Assembly: GCA_020847775.1 (NCBI GenBank)
Contig: JADLBI010000054.1
Coordinates: 1 to 11,570 of the forward strand
DNA: 11,570 bases
Reading direction: 5' to 3'
Source: Opitutaceae bacterium
Lineage (GTDB): Bacteria > Verrucomicrobiota > Verrucomicrobiia > Opitutales > Opitutaceae
Shown: positions 1 through 6,906 of the stretch, piece after piece
How positions within the stretch are numbered: position 1 is the stretch's first letter
How the letters are laid out: every line of letters starts with the position of its first letter
Notes under the pieces: model-generated
Told to the model about the DNA's origin: nothing
The model's database searches: none
What the model saw: only the letters and a program-made list of their open reading frames with translations
Position numbers and translations under genes: made by a program

Positions 1-568
1 GCCCCCGCGGCCGCATGAGAATGCCGCGCACTTTGGCGCGCGTCGCCGGGATGCCTTTTTTCACGGCAAAATCCCCGGCCGTTGGCGTGCGCGAGACATA
101 CAGGTCCACCGTGGGCTCGATCCAGTTGCGCGAGTAGCCCCAGCCGCCGGAAAACTCGCCGCAATACGTGGCCGTGCGCACGTTGGCCGCGCCGAGCACT
201 TGGCGGGCGAGCTGGAAGTAACCTCGGTTGAGGCAGTCGTGCACGCTCACGACCAGGTGCGGGCGGTATTCCGTGAGCACCTTGAGATAGTAGGCGCGGC
301 CAAGCGTGACTGTGCTTTGGTTCAACAGACTCAGCCCCTCCACCACTGTGTAGAAAACTTTGTGCATCCACGGCGACTGCTTCTGGATCCAATTGTAGAG
401 ATTCACTCCCGAGCGGGCGATGGTGGAGGATTTCTCCAGCATCTGCTCGATGCGCACATCCACCTCGTGGCGGTAGAGTTCGAAGCACCACTCGGCGAGG
501 GCCTCGGCGCGGGCGTCGTGTCCGCCGCCGGTGCTGGAGGTGAGGATGAGGATGCGGACCTTGGACAT
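1..568 (-). CDS. Partial GT28 glycolipid glycosyltransferase (MGDG synthase / diacylglycerol glucosyltransferase type)
   Basis: This is the N-terminal 189 residues of a glycosyltransferase; the C-terminal sugar-nucleotide domain lies beyond the left edge. The start MSKVRILILTSSTGGGHDA (residues 1-19) holds the GGGH loop of the monogalactosyldiacylglycerol synthase N-terminal domain. The later stretch GEFSGGWGYSRNW, then DLYVSRTPTAGDFAVKKGIP near residues 160-180, follows the family's acceptor-domain layout. Known members move a hexose from a UDP-sugar to diacylglycerol at the inner membrane face. It is the last visible gene of the minus-strand acyl operon. Its ATG (566-568) lies one base after the TAG of the reductase gene, with no visible Shine-Dalgarno, so translation is probably coupled. 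Family is confident; sugar donor and lipid acceptor cannot be told from this half. Confidence 0.85.
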   Translation of the reverse strand, partial: MSKVRILILTSSTGGGHDARAEALAEWCFELYRHEVDVRIEQMLEKSSTIARSGVNLYNWIQKQSPWMHKVFYTVVEGLSLLNQSTVTLGRAYYLKVLTEYRPHLVVSVHDCLNRGYFQLARQVLGAANVRTATYCGEFSGGWGYSRNWIEPTVDLYVSRTPTAGDFAVKKGIPATRAKVRGILMRPRG

Positions 569-569
569 G

Positions 570-1403
570 CTAGAGGTCGAAATAGCGCGCTTGCACGCGG
601 CGCTTGAGACGGAGCGAACCGAAACGTGACAGGAACGGCGCGATCACGGCCTGGAAAATCCGGCCGCAGCGCACCGTGCCGCTACGCCGCTTGAGCAGGG
701 CGCGGCGCAAGGCCCGGGCGGCGTGTTCGGGGGCCGGGCCGCTTCGCATCATGCGAACAAAGGCCTGCCACGCCCGCGTCATCGCGGGTGTGTCGGCGCC
801 GCTCGGCCGCAGGACCGAGCTTTCGAAATCGGTGCGATAATCTCCGGGCCGCACGTCGAGGATGACAATCGGCGTGCCCGCGGTCTCGATCATCAGGCTT
901 TCATTGAGCGCGGTGAGTCCGGCCTTGGCGATGTTGTAAGCGCTTTGAAACGGCAGCGGAAACTCGGCCGCCAGCGACGAGATGTTGACCAACGCGCCGG
1001 GCGTGCCGCGCGCGCGCATCCCGCGCAATGCGGCATGGTTGAGTCGCGCGGTGTAGATCAGCATCACCTCGAGTTGTTCGCGCCACACGGCGAAATCGGT
1101 CGCGGCGAAATCGCCGAACACACCGTAGCCCGCGTTGTTGATCACGAGGTCGAAGCCGCCCGCCTGCGCGGCGGATTCAGTGAACGCGCGCTCGGCGGCC
1201 TCGCCATTTTTGAGATCGAGCTCGACCGCGTGGAAATGCGGATGCGCGGCGAGCGATTGCAGTCGCGCGACGGATCGCGCTGTGCCCCACACGTGCACGC
1301 CTTCCGCCAGCAGCATCTCGGCAAACACCCGGCCGAGTCCCGTGCTCGTGCCGGTCACAAACGCGGTGCGATAGAGGGATAATAAGCAGGCGGAGGAGGA
1401 CAC
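570..1403 (-). CDS. Short-chain dehydrogenase/reductase, probable 3-oxoacyl reductase of the acyl operon
   Basis: A 277-residue classical SDR. The cofactor loop TGTSTGLG is at residues 17-24, NNAG at 89-92, the catalytic serine in NISS at 140-143 and YNIAK at 156-160 (Tyr156, Lys160). The fourth tetrad residue, normally Asn in an N-x-x-G motif on the following helix, appears as Met114 with Tyr117 in place of the Gly (EVMLIYTA), which is unusual. I chose the GTG at 1401-1403, one base after the ketosynthase TAA; a longer reading frame to 1448 would overlap the ketosynthase coding end and start well before the Rossmann fold. With ketosynthase and ACP-dehydratase upstream, the likely role is NAD(P)H reduction of a 3-oxoacyl-ACP. 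The family is broad, so another keto or aldehyde substrate is possible. Confidence 0.85.
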   Translation of the reverse strand: MSSSACLLSLYRTAFVTGTSTGLGRVFAEMLLAEGVHVWGTARSVARLQSLAAHPHFHAVELDLKNGEAAERAFTESAAQAGGFDLVINNAGYGVFGDFAATDFAVWREQLEVMLIYTARLNHAALRGMRARGTPGALVNISSLAAEFPLPFQSAYNIAKAGLTALNESLMIETAGTPIVILDVRPGDYRTDFESSVLRPSGADTPAMTRAWQAFVRMMRSGPAPEHAARALRRALLKRRSGTVRCGRIFQAVIAPFLSRFGSLRLKRRVQARYFDL

Positions 1404-1404
1404 T

Positions 1405-2667
1405 TTAGGCGGTGCGTTTGAACACCAAGCTGACATTCGCGCCGCCAAAGCCGCTGCTGTTGTTGATCACCACCCCGGGAGTGCGGGCCTGCGTCGTTTG
1501 GATGATGTTCAATCCCTCACACTCGGGGTCTAGCCGCGTGATGTGCGCCGAGCCCGGCATGAATCCGTCGCGCAGGGCAATCGCGCAAAACGCGCTCTCC
1601 ATCGCACCCGCGAGCGAGAGGCCGTGACCGGTGAGGGCCTTGGTGCTGCTAATCGCGGGCCGGGCTTGGTCGGGAAGAAAAATGGTTTTTAACGCGCGCG
1701 CTTCGGAAATGTCGCCGATCGGCGTCGAAGTCGCGTGCGCATTCACGTAGTCCACGCTCCCGGCCGGTGTGCCGGTCGCGCGCAGGGCGTGGCGCATTGC
1801 CGCCACGAGCCCGTCGCCATCGGGGTGCGAGATCGCCACATTGTGCCCGTCGGAAGCCTGACCCCAGCCGGCGAACTCGCCGTAAATTTTCGCGCCGCGC
1901 CGCCGCACCTCGTCCTCGGTTTCAAGCACGAGCACCGCCGCGCCGCCGGTGCCGACAAAGCCGTCGCGCGCCGCGTCAAACGGGCGCGAGGCCAGCGCCG
2001 GATCGGTTTGCAAGGATAGCGCGCGCATCCCGGCGAAAGGCAAAATGCTGTCCACGTTGCCGTCCTCGGCGCCGACGACAAACATGCGCCTGGCCCGGCC
2101 GAGCACTAGATCGTCGTAGGCGTAGCCCATCGCGTGCGACGACGACGCGCAGGCCGAGGAGAAACCACACGAGGCCCCCTTGATTTTGAAGTGCGCGACG
2201 AGATTGAAATTCAATGTGCCCGAAATCGCCGCCACAATGCCGAGCGGCGAACAGCGCATGACGCCGACCTGATGCATGCGGTTGAGCATGTGGCCCATGA
2301 GCTGCGGCGAACCGCCCGAGGCCGCGTAGAGCCCGGTGCCGTCGTTGGACACTTCTTCCTCGCCCAACCCTGCGTCGGCAATGGCCTGCTGCATCGCGCA
2401 CCACGCGTAAACGCCGTGCGGCGCCATGCCGCGCAGGATTTCGCGCCGGATGCGGTATGCCTCAGGGAAAGTCCAATCCTCGGGGTCGTTCGAATCCGTC
2501 GCGAATTCGCGCACGGGCGCCGCGACTTTGACTGGGATGTTGTCCTGCTGAAACGCCGGGTAAACTTGGATACCGTGGCGCAACTCCCGCAGGCTTTCCG
2601 CCACCGCGCCGACATCGTTGCCGATGCTCGTGATCAGGCCTAGGCCTGTGATAAATACTCTGGGCAT
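1405..2667 (-). CDS. Beta-ketoacyl-ACP synthase (FabB/FabF type)
   Basis: A 420-residue condensing enzyme of usual KAS I/II length. It begins MPRVFITGLGLITSIGND, the typical thiolase-fold first strand. The Cys-His-His triad is intact: Cys173 in SSACASSSHA, His311 in NAHATSTPIGD and His348 in KALTGHGLSLAG, with Lys343 just before. The glycine-rich end NNSSGFGGANVSLVF is also canonical. It would catalyse decarboxylative Claisen condensation of malonyl-ACP with an acyl primer in the cytoplasm. The motif SSACASSSHA and the form of the His loops look closer to FabB than FabF, but this is an impression. It lies 119 bases downstream of the ACP-dehydratase gene and one base before the reductase gene. 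No chain-length-factor partner is present, so iterative polyene-type synthesis is not demonstrated. Confidence 0.92.
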   Translation of the reverse strand: MPRVFITGLGLITSIGNDVGAVAESLRELRHGIQVYPAFQQDNIPVKVAAPVREFATDSNDPEDWTFPEAYRIRREILRGMAPHGVYAWCAMQQAIADAGLGEEEVSNDGTGLYAASGGSPQLMGHMLNRMHQVGVMRCSPLGIVAAISGTLNFNLVAHFKIKGASCGFSSACASSSHAMGYAYDDLVLGRARRMFVVGAEDGNVDSILPFAGMRALSLQTDPALASRPFDAARDGFVGTGGAAVLVLETEDEVRRRGAKIYGEFAGWGQASDGHNVAISHPDGDGLVAAMRHALRATGTPAGSVDYVNAHATSTPIGDISEARALKTIFLPDQARPAISSTKALTGHGLSLAGAMESAFCAIALRDGFMPGSAHITRLDPECEGLNIIQTTQARTPGVVINNSSGFGGANVSLVFKRTA

Positions 2668-2786
2668 ATGGCTTCAGACAGGGCTCGATGGCTTCCGTTG
2701 CGCGAATGTCACGGGGCTGTCATGCAAGGCACAAGACCGGCGTCGGTCAACGCGGGAGGTGAAAACAAACGCGCGCGACGCGGCGG
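2668..2786 (-). promoter_or_regulatory. Spacer between ACP-dehydratase and ketosynthase, weak promoter candidate
   Basis: A 119-base gap inside the otherwise tight operon. On the minus strand TTGACC (2750-2745), 17 bases, then TTGCAT (2727-2722) could be a poor sigma-70-type promoter: the -35 is 5 of 6, the -10 only 3 of 6. GACCG-GCGT-CGGTC (2735-2748) is a small palindrome overlapping the -35. No T-run follows it, so it is not a clear terminator. The spacer may let the last three genes be expressed apart from the first. Confidence 0.25.
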
Positions 2787-3758
2787 TCAGGAAGTCAGCG
2801 CCGGGCGGGAGCCGGAAGCCGCGGTGGATGTGGCGTGGACCGCGCCATTGACGCCGTTGTTTTCAACGGGCTGGGCCGGCGCGTTCATGAAACCAAAGGT
2901 CAGGGTGATTTCCTCGGCGATGGCGGCCTTTTCTTGGCCAACGCGGATTGTGCCCTCAAACGTGGCCAGCGGCATTTTGGTGCGCTTAGGCCGGATGGAA
3001 AGTGTGAGGATGTCACCCGGGCGGCACATGCGGTGGGCGCGCACGCCCTCGCAGCCCGTGAAGAAGATTTGCGCGGGATTGACGACCTTGCCCGGCTCGG
3101 GCGTGAGGCCTTCGAGCAAATACAACACGGCGAGCTGGCCAAGCGACTCCAACATGATCGAAGCGGGCATGACCGGGTTGTCCTTGAAGTGTCCTTGCAG
3201 GAAAAGCTCTTGGCCGGTGATCTTGTATTTGGCGTTGGCCCCGCTGGAGCTGACCGAGCCTTCGTTGAGGAACAGGAACGGCGGCTGGATCGGCATCACG
3301 GCCGCGATATGCTCGATCGGCAAAAATCGGGTGGGTTGCGGCAAGGGCAAGCCGCGCACCTTGCAGTCGATAAACATCTTGATGTCGCCGACTGTGCGGA
3401 GGTTGCGCAGCTCCTCGTTGTTGATGGTCATCAACAGCACCTCTTCGACCAGAATGACGATTTCCATCATCGTCAGCGAATCCACGCCCAGATCCTCGAT
3501 CAGGCGCAGATCGTCGTCGGCATCCTTTAGTTTGACCCGCAGATCGGGCTCCACGAAACGCTCGATGACGCCGATGACCACCGCGGGCAAGTGCTCCGGG
3601 TTGCCAGTCCTGCGATACTGCACCGCCGCCTCAAAGGCCGAGGGCGAGCACCGCTTCAACGACTCGCGCAGGGCGGCTTCGTCCTCTGGGGTGAAGACCT
3701 TGGCTTCCTGGGTGAATGGATGATTGGTGCCCGGTTTGGGCTGAACTGCTTCTGCCAT
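2787..3758 (-). CDS. Acyl carrier protein fused to FabZ/FabA-type 3-hydroxyacyl-ACP dehydratase
   Basis: A 323-residue fusion. Residues 1-60 are a charged leader of unknown role. Residues 60-135 form an acyl carrier domain; Ser94 in DLGVDSLTMMEI is the expected phosphopantetheine site. Residues 145-285 form a hotdog dehydratase with GHFKDNPVMPASIMLESLGQ; His190 and Glu204 stand 14 residues apart, as the catalytic His/Glu of FabZ do. The last ~40 residues are Ala/Ser/Asn-rich and probably disordered. FabZ dehydrates 3-hydroxyacyl-ACP to trans-2-enoyl-ACP; here the carrier is built in. The ATG at 3756-3758 is supported by an AAGGA site seven bases upstream (3766-3770), one of the few clear ribosome sites here; an earlier frame start at 3860 is not. 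First gene of the operon. Both domains are confident; whether dehydration or only acyl binding occurs is untested. Confidence 0.9.
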   Translation of the reverse strand: MAEAVQPKPGTNHPFTQEAKVFTPEDEAALRESLKRCSPSAFEAAVQYRRTGNPEHLPAVVIGVIERFVEPDLRVKLKDADDDLRLIEDLGVDSLTMMEIVILVEEVLLMTINNEELRNLRTVGDIKMFIDCKVRGLPLPQPTRFLPIEHIAAVMPIQPPFLFLNEGSVSSSGANAKYKITGQELFLQGHFKDNPVMPASIMLESLGQLAVLYLLEGLTPEPGKVVNPAQIFFTGCEGVRAHRMCRPGDILTLSIRPKRTKMPLATFEGTIRVGQEKAAIAEEITLTFGFMNAPAQPVENNGVNGAVHATSTAASGSRPALTS

Positions 3759-3880
3759 TGTTTGGTCCTTGTATGTTACAGGAGCTTCTAATGTAAAATC
3801 ATTTCTTGGGTTCGGCCAGCGGGCCCGGCCCGGCCGAAAACCCGCTACAAAGCCCTGCACTTCCGGATTTAACCGCCCGC
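3759..3880. promoter_or_regulatory. Divergent spacer with AT-rich promoter-like stretch and GC hairpin
   Basis: This 122-base gap separates the ACP-dehydratase gene (minus) from the GT4 gene (plus), so both promoters should be here. Bases 3770-3806 are the most AT-rich part, with TTTACA and TAACAT strings on the minus strand, but no properly spaced -35/-10 pair is convincing. Bases 3808-3843 form a strong hairpin: GGGTTCGGCC pairs with GGCCGAA, a two-base AA bulge, and CCC. The hairpin would lie in the leader of the GT4 mRNA or at its promoter. The ribosome site of the minus gene is AAGGA at 3766-3770. Confidence 0.45.
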
Positions 3881-5023
3881 ATGTCCGCTCGTCCCTGCAT
3901 CTTTCTCACCCACGAATTTTATCCTCGCCGTGGCGGCATCGCGACCTTTGTGGAGGAAATGGCGCTCGCGGCCGTCGGGCTGGGGCACGAGGTGGAGGTC
4001 TGGGCACAACGTGCTCCCGCTGGCATGATCGAAAAAAAGCAGCCCTTTCAGCTGCGCCGCCTGCCCGTAGCCGGATCGCACGACCTCACCTGCCAGCTCA
4101 AGCTGGCCTGGCAGTTGGTTAAACACCGCCGTTACCTCCGCCACGCCACCGTCTATCTGGTCGAGCCCGGGCCGATGCTGACCTTGATGTGGCTGCAATT
4201 CCTGCGCGCGTTTCGCCCCCGCCGCGTGCTACTCACCTTTCACGGCTCGGAGATTCTCAAATTCCACCGCAACCGGCTCATCCGCCCTCTCGCCCGCCGC
4301 TTGATCCAGCATGCCGCGGGCATCAGCACGCTGACCACCTACACCCGCGATCTCCTGCTAACGCATTTCCCCGAGGCCCGGGGGAAAATCGTCCTCACGC
4401 CCGGAGCGCCGCGCCACGATTGCGCCCACGCCGAACCTGCATCCGCCAAAACCACCGACCGTCTGATCATCCTCACGGTCGGCCGCCTGCACCCGCGCAA
4501 AGGCCAGCGAGAAACGCTCGCCGCCCTCGCCGCCCTGCCGCCCGGCCTGCGCGCGCAAATCGAATACTGGCTCGTCGGCACCGACGGCAAAGGCGACTAC
4601 GAGGCCCAACTCACCCGCGCCGCCAACTCCGCCGTTTTGACCGTGCGATTCCTTGGCGACGTGCCCGATGGCAAACTCCGCGACCTCTACGCCCAAGCCG
4701 ATATCTTTGCACTAACCAGTGTGCCCTATCGCCACAGCATCGAAGGCTTTGGTCTGGCCTATCTCGAGGCCGCCGCCCACGGACTGCCCACCGTCGCCCA
4801 CGACATCGGCGGGGTCAACGAAGCCGTGGCCCAGAACATTACCGGCCTGCTCGTGCCGCCGGATCAACCCGCGGAGCTGATCGACGCGTTCGCGCGCTTG
4901 ATCACCGACGCTCAACTGCGCCGCAAGCTCGGCGAGGCCGGCCGCGCCTGGGCGCGCCGCCACACCTGGGCCGACTCCGCCGCGTTGCTTTTTCCACCGC
5001 AATGCCCTGACTCCCCCCTGTGA
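3881..5023 (+). CDS. GT4-family glycosyltransferase (GT-B fold)
   Basis: A 380-residue retaining glycosyltransferase. The N-terminal acceptor domain opens with HEFYPRRGGI at residues 11-20, the glycine loop of GT4 enzymes. The C-terminal donor domain has VGRLHPRKGQ at about 200-209 and the E-x7-E signature EGFGLAYLE at 288-296, followed by a GGVNEAV loop that usually contacts the sugar nucleotide. No membrane segment is seen; such enzymes act at the cytoplasmic membrane face. I chose ATG 3881 because the first beta strand follows at once; a TTG at 3806 would add 25 Gly/Pro-rich residues and run through a GC hairpin. It is divergent from the acyl operon and overlaps the thioesterase start by four bases. 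A role in glycolipid or polysaccharide assembly is likely; substrate unknown. Confidence 0.88.
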   Translation: MSARPCIFLTHEFYPRRGGIATFVEEMALAAVGLGHEVEVWAQRAPAGMIEKKQPFQLRRLPVAGSHDLTCQLKLAWQLVKHRRYLRHATVYLVEPGPMLTLMWLQFLRAFRPRRVLLTFHGSEILKFHRNRLIRPLARRLIQHAAGISTLTTYTRDLLLTHFPEARGKIVLTPGAPRHDCAHAEPASAKTTDRLIILTVGRLHPRKGQRETLAALAALPPGLRAQIEYWLVGTDGKGDYEAQLTRAANSAVLTVRFLGDVPDGKLRDLYAQADIFALTSVPYRHSIEGFGLAYLEAAAHGLPTVAHDIGGVNEAVAQNITGLLVPPDQPAELIDAFARLITDAQLRRKLGEAGRAWARRHTWADSAALLFPPQCPDSPL

Positions 5024-5424
5024 TCACCTCGCGCACCACCGTGACCGTCCGTTACGCGGAGACCGACATGATGGGTATCGTTTACCACGCCAATTACCTG
5101 CCGTGGTTTGAAATCGGCCGCACCACCCTCCTCAAGGAACAAGGCCTGCCCTACACCGAATTGGAAAAACTGGGCTACCGCCTGCCCGTCCTCGAAGTCT
5201 CCGCCAAATACCTGCGCCCCGCGCGTTACGACGACGCGCTAACCATCATCACGTATCTGCGGGAAAAACCGCTCCTGCGCATCCGGCTAGATTACGAAGT
5301 CCGGCACGGCCACGACCTGCTCGCGACTGGCGAAAGCGCCCACGCCTTCGTCGATCTGCAAGGCCGCCCCGTCCGCCCCCCGCCGCAGTTCGTGACCAAA
5401 ATGGCCGCGCTGTTTTCCGCCTGA
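5020..5424 (+). CDS. Acyl-CoA/acyl-ACP thioesterase, 4HBT hotdog (YbgC/FadM type)
   Basis: A 134-residue single hotdog domain, normal for the 4-hydroxybenzoyl-CoA thioesterase superfamily. The signature RYAETDMMGIVYHANYLPWF is at residues 11-30; Asp16 occupies the catalytic Asp position of YbgC, and the MGIVYHANY helix matches closely. It hydrolyses a thioester to free acid plus CoA or ACP. The start is GTG at 5020-5022, sharing bases with the TGA of the glycosyltransferase (GTGA), which suggests translational coupling; no Shine-Dalgarno is visible. YbgC homologues often sit with tol-pal genes, which are absent here. Its neighbours instead suggest release or editing of acyl chains in the adjacent acyl/glycolipid pathway. 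Family is sure; substrate and pathway link are inferred. Confidence 0.88.
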   Translation: MITSRTTVTVRYAETDMMGIVYHANYLPWFEIGRTTLLKEQGLPYTELEKLGYRLPVLEVSAKYLRPARYDDALTIITYLREKPLLRIRLDYEVRHGHDLLATGESAHAFVDLQGRPVRPPPQFVTKMAALFSA

Positions 5425-5493
5425 GCCGCCCTCGCCATTTCTGCGCCTAGTTCAGCAAGAAATGCGGCGACGCCCCGCCGGGGGTGCGGCATC

Positions 5494-6273
5494 ATGGCCG
5501 CGCTCCAAACCTCCCCGCTCGCCATGCTGCTGAAACTGATTTCCTGCAACGTCTTTCAACGCGAGACCTCACTCTGCCTCGCCCGCACGCCGCACATCAT
5601 CGATCCGGAATACACCGAGCTCGGCGAACACGCGCGCAGCGCCGGTCTGCGCCAGTTGATCCAATCGCGCATCGACGCGGCCGAGGCATCGGGCCGGAAC
5701 TACGACGCCATTCTGCTGCTCTTCGGCCTCTGCGGCAACGCCACCGTCGGACTCCGCGCCCGCCACACGCGCCTCGTCATCCCGCGCGCCCACGACTGCT
5801 GCACGATCCTGCTCGGCTCCAAGGCGAAATTCACCGAGCACTTCGGCGACGCACCCAGCACGCCGTTCTCCTCCGTCGGCTACATCGAGCGCGGCAGCTA
5901 TTTTCTCCGCACTAGCGACGGCGGCGAGGCCGGGGGTGTGCAGCCGGGCAACGCCTACCAAGCACTGGTCGAAAAATATGGCGAGGAGGACGCGAAATTC
6001 ATCTGGGAGGAGTTGAACCCCTCGCACGGCAGCAACAAGGCGGTGTTCATCGACATACCCGAGACGAGCCACCTCGGCTTCGCGCAAAAATTCCTAGACA
6101 AGGCCGGGGCCGCGGGCATGGAGCCAGTGCGCCTCGAAGGCAGCCTCCGGTTGATCGACGGCCTCCTGCGCGGCGAGTGGGATGAAAAAGACTACCTGAT
6201 CGTGCCGCCGGCGAACGCCATCGAGGGCGTTTACGACTGGGATCAAGTAATGCGCGCGCAAGCCCCGCGCTAG
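5494..6273 (+). CDS. DUF1638 family protein
   Basis: A 259-residue soluble protein that I recognise as the DUF1638 family from its spaced motifs. These are an early LKLISCNVFQRE, then LLLFGLCGNATVGL (Cys80), then VIPRAHDCCTILLGSK (His100, Asp101, Cys102, Cys103). The conserved Cys/His residues suggest a metal or thiol site, but the family has no established reaction. In archaea and acetogens relatives are, as I recall, found near corrinoid methyltransferase genes; no such gene is visible here. The start could be ATG 5494 or ATG 5524, the latter placing the conserved first strand right at the N-terminus; neither has a clear ribosome site. It lies 69 bases after the thioesterase and ends tail to tail with aroK, sharing CTAG. 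Function unknown. Confidence 0.8.
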   Translation: MAALQTSPLAMLLKLISCNVFQRETSLCLARTPHIIDPEYTELGEHARSAGLRQLIQSRIDAAEASGRNYDAILLLFGLCGNATVGLRARHTRLVIPRAHDCCTILLGSKAKFTEHFGDAPSTPFSSVGYIERGSYFLRTSDGGEAGGVQPGNAYQALVEKYGEEDAKFIWEELNPSHGSNKAVFIDIPETSHLGFAQKFLDKAGAAGMEPVRLEGSLRLIDGLLRGEWDEKDYLIVPPANAIEGVYDWDQVMRAQAPR

Positions 6274-6815
6274 CCCGCCGCGCGTGCGAAATCCGCCGCC
6301 TCGCGCCGCCACACCCGCGTCACATGCGCGACGACATCAGGCAACGGTCGGCCGTCGGTTAGCACCAGACTGCCGGAGCGTTTATACACCGCTTCGCGCT
6401 GCGCGTAGAGCTCGCGGATGCGCTTCATCGGATCCTCAACCTCGAGTAACGGCCGGTGACGGTGCCGCTGTGTGCGCTCGAGCACGGTCGCGAGTGAGGC
6501 GTGCAGACACACCACCACGCCCTTGGTTTGCAACAAGGCCAGCATGCCAGGCTGCACCACGAGGCCCCCGCCACAGGCGACGACGGTGCGCTCGGCCGGG
6601 TGCCCGCGCTCGATAAATTCGCGCTCCATCGCGCGAAACGCCGCCTCGCCCTCCTGCGCGAAAATATCCGCGATCGTTTTGCCATGTCGGCGCTCGATCT
6701 CGTGGTCGCTGTCGAGCAGCTGAAACCCAATCCGCCGCGCCACGCCCCGGCCCACCGTGCTTTTGCCGGTGCCCATGAAGCCGACGAGGTAGAGATTCAC
6801 ATCCGCTGCGTTCAT
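6270..6815 (-). CDS. aroK: Shikimate kinase
   Basis: A 181-residue P-loop kinase that phosphorylates shikimate at the 3-hydroxyl with ATP, the fifth step of chorismate and aromatic amino-acid synthesis. The Walker A loop GFMGTGKST is at residues 12-20. Shikimate contacts are all visible: Asp35/Asp37 in LLDSDHEIE, Arg61 in FRAMERE, the GGG at 82-84 in ACGGGLV, the lid arginine Arg121 in RHRHRPLL, and Arg140 in YAQREAVY. Length is typical for AroK/AroL. It stands alone rather than with aroB, which is a common partner elsewhere. Its stop codon overlaps that of the DUF1638 gene on the opposite strand. The start faces the threonine aldolase gene across 91 bases. Confidence 0.95.
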   Translation of the reverse strand: MNAADVNLYLVGFMGTGKSTVGRGVARRIGFQLLDSDHEIERRHGKTIADIFAQEGEAAFRAMEREFIERGHPAERTVVACGGGLVVQPGMLALLQTKGVVVCLHASLATVLERTQRHRHRPLLEVEDPMKRIRELYAQREAVYKRSGSLVLTDGRPLPDVVAHVTRVWRREAADFARAAG

Positions 6816-6906
6816 CCGCCGCTAGGCAACGGGCTCGCGCCAGCCTTGCCAAACACGAAAACACCTTGGCGTCGCTCCGACTTTGCGACTGCATGGCCGG
6901 AGCCGC
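6816..6906. promoter_or_regulatory. Divergent spacer between aroK and threonine aldolase
   Basis: Ninety-one bases between two head-to-head starts must hold both promoters. Apart from the GGAG ribosome site at 6899-6902 I see no convincing -35/-10 pair. Confidence 0.3.

Noticed and set aside
1404..1448. Earlier start for the reductase inside the ketosynthase gene
   Set aside because: It overlaps the conserved ketosynthase C-terminus and adds residues not seen in SDRs.
2668..3723. Plus-strand open frame of 351 codons opposite the ACP-dehydratase
   Set aside because: Ser/Arg-rich shadow; the minus strand carries the ACP and FabZ motifs and a ribosome site.
3806..3880. TTG start giving 25 more residues on the GT4 protein
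   Set aside because: The added residues are Gly/Pro/Ala-rich, pass through the hairpin, and the GT4 fold starts right after ATG 3881.
1..5424. Full aryl polyene gene cluster
   Set aside because: No chain-length factor, ammonia-lyase, AMP ligase or acyltransferase is visible, so only a partial resemblance can be claimed.
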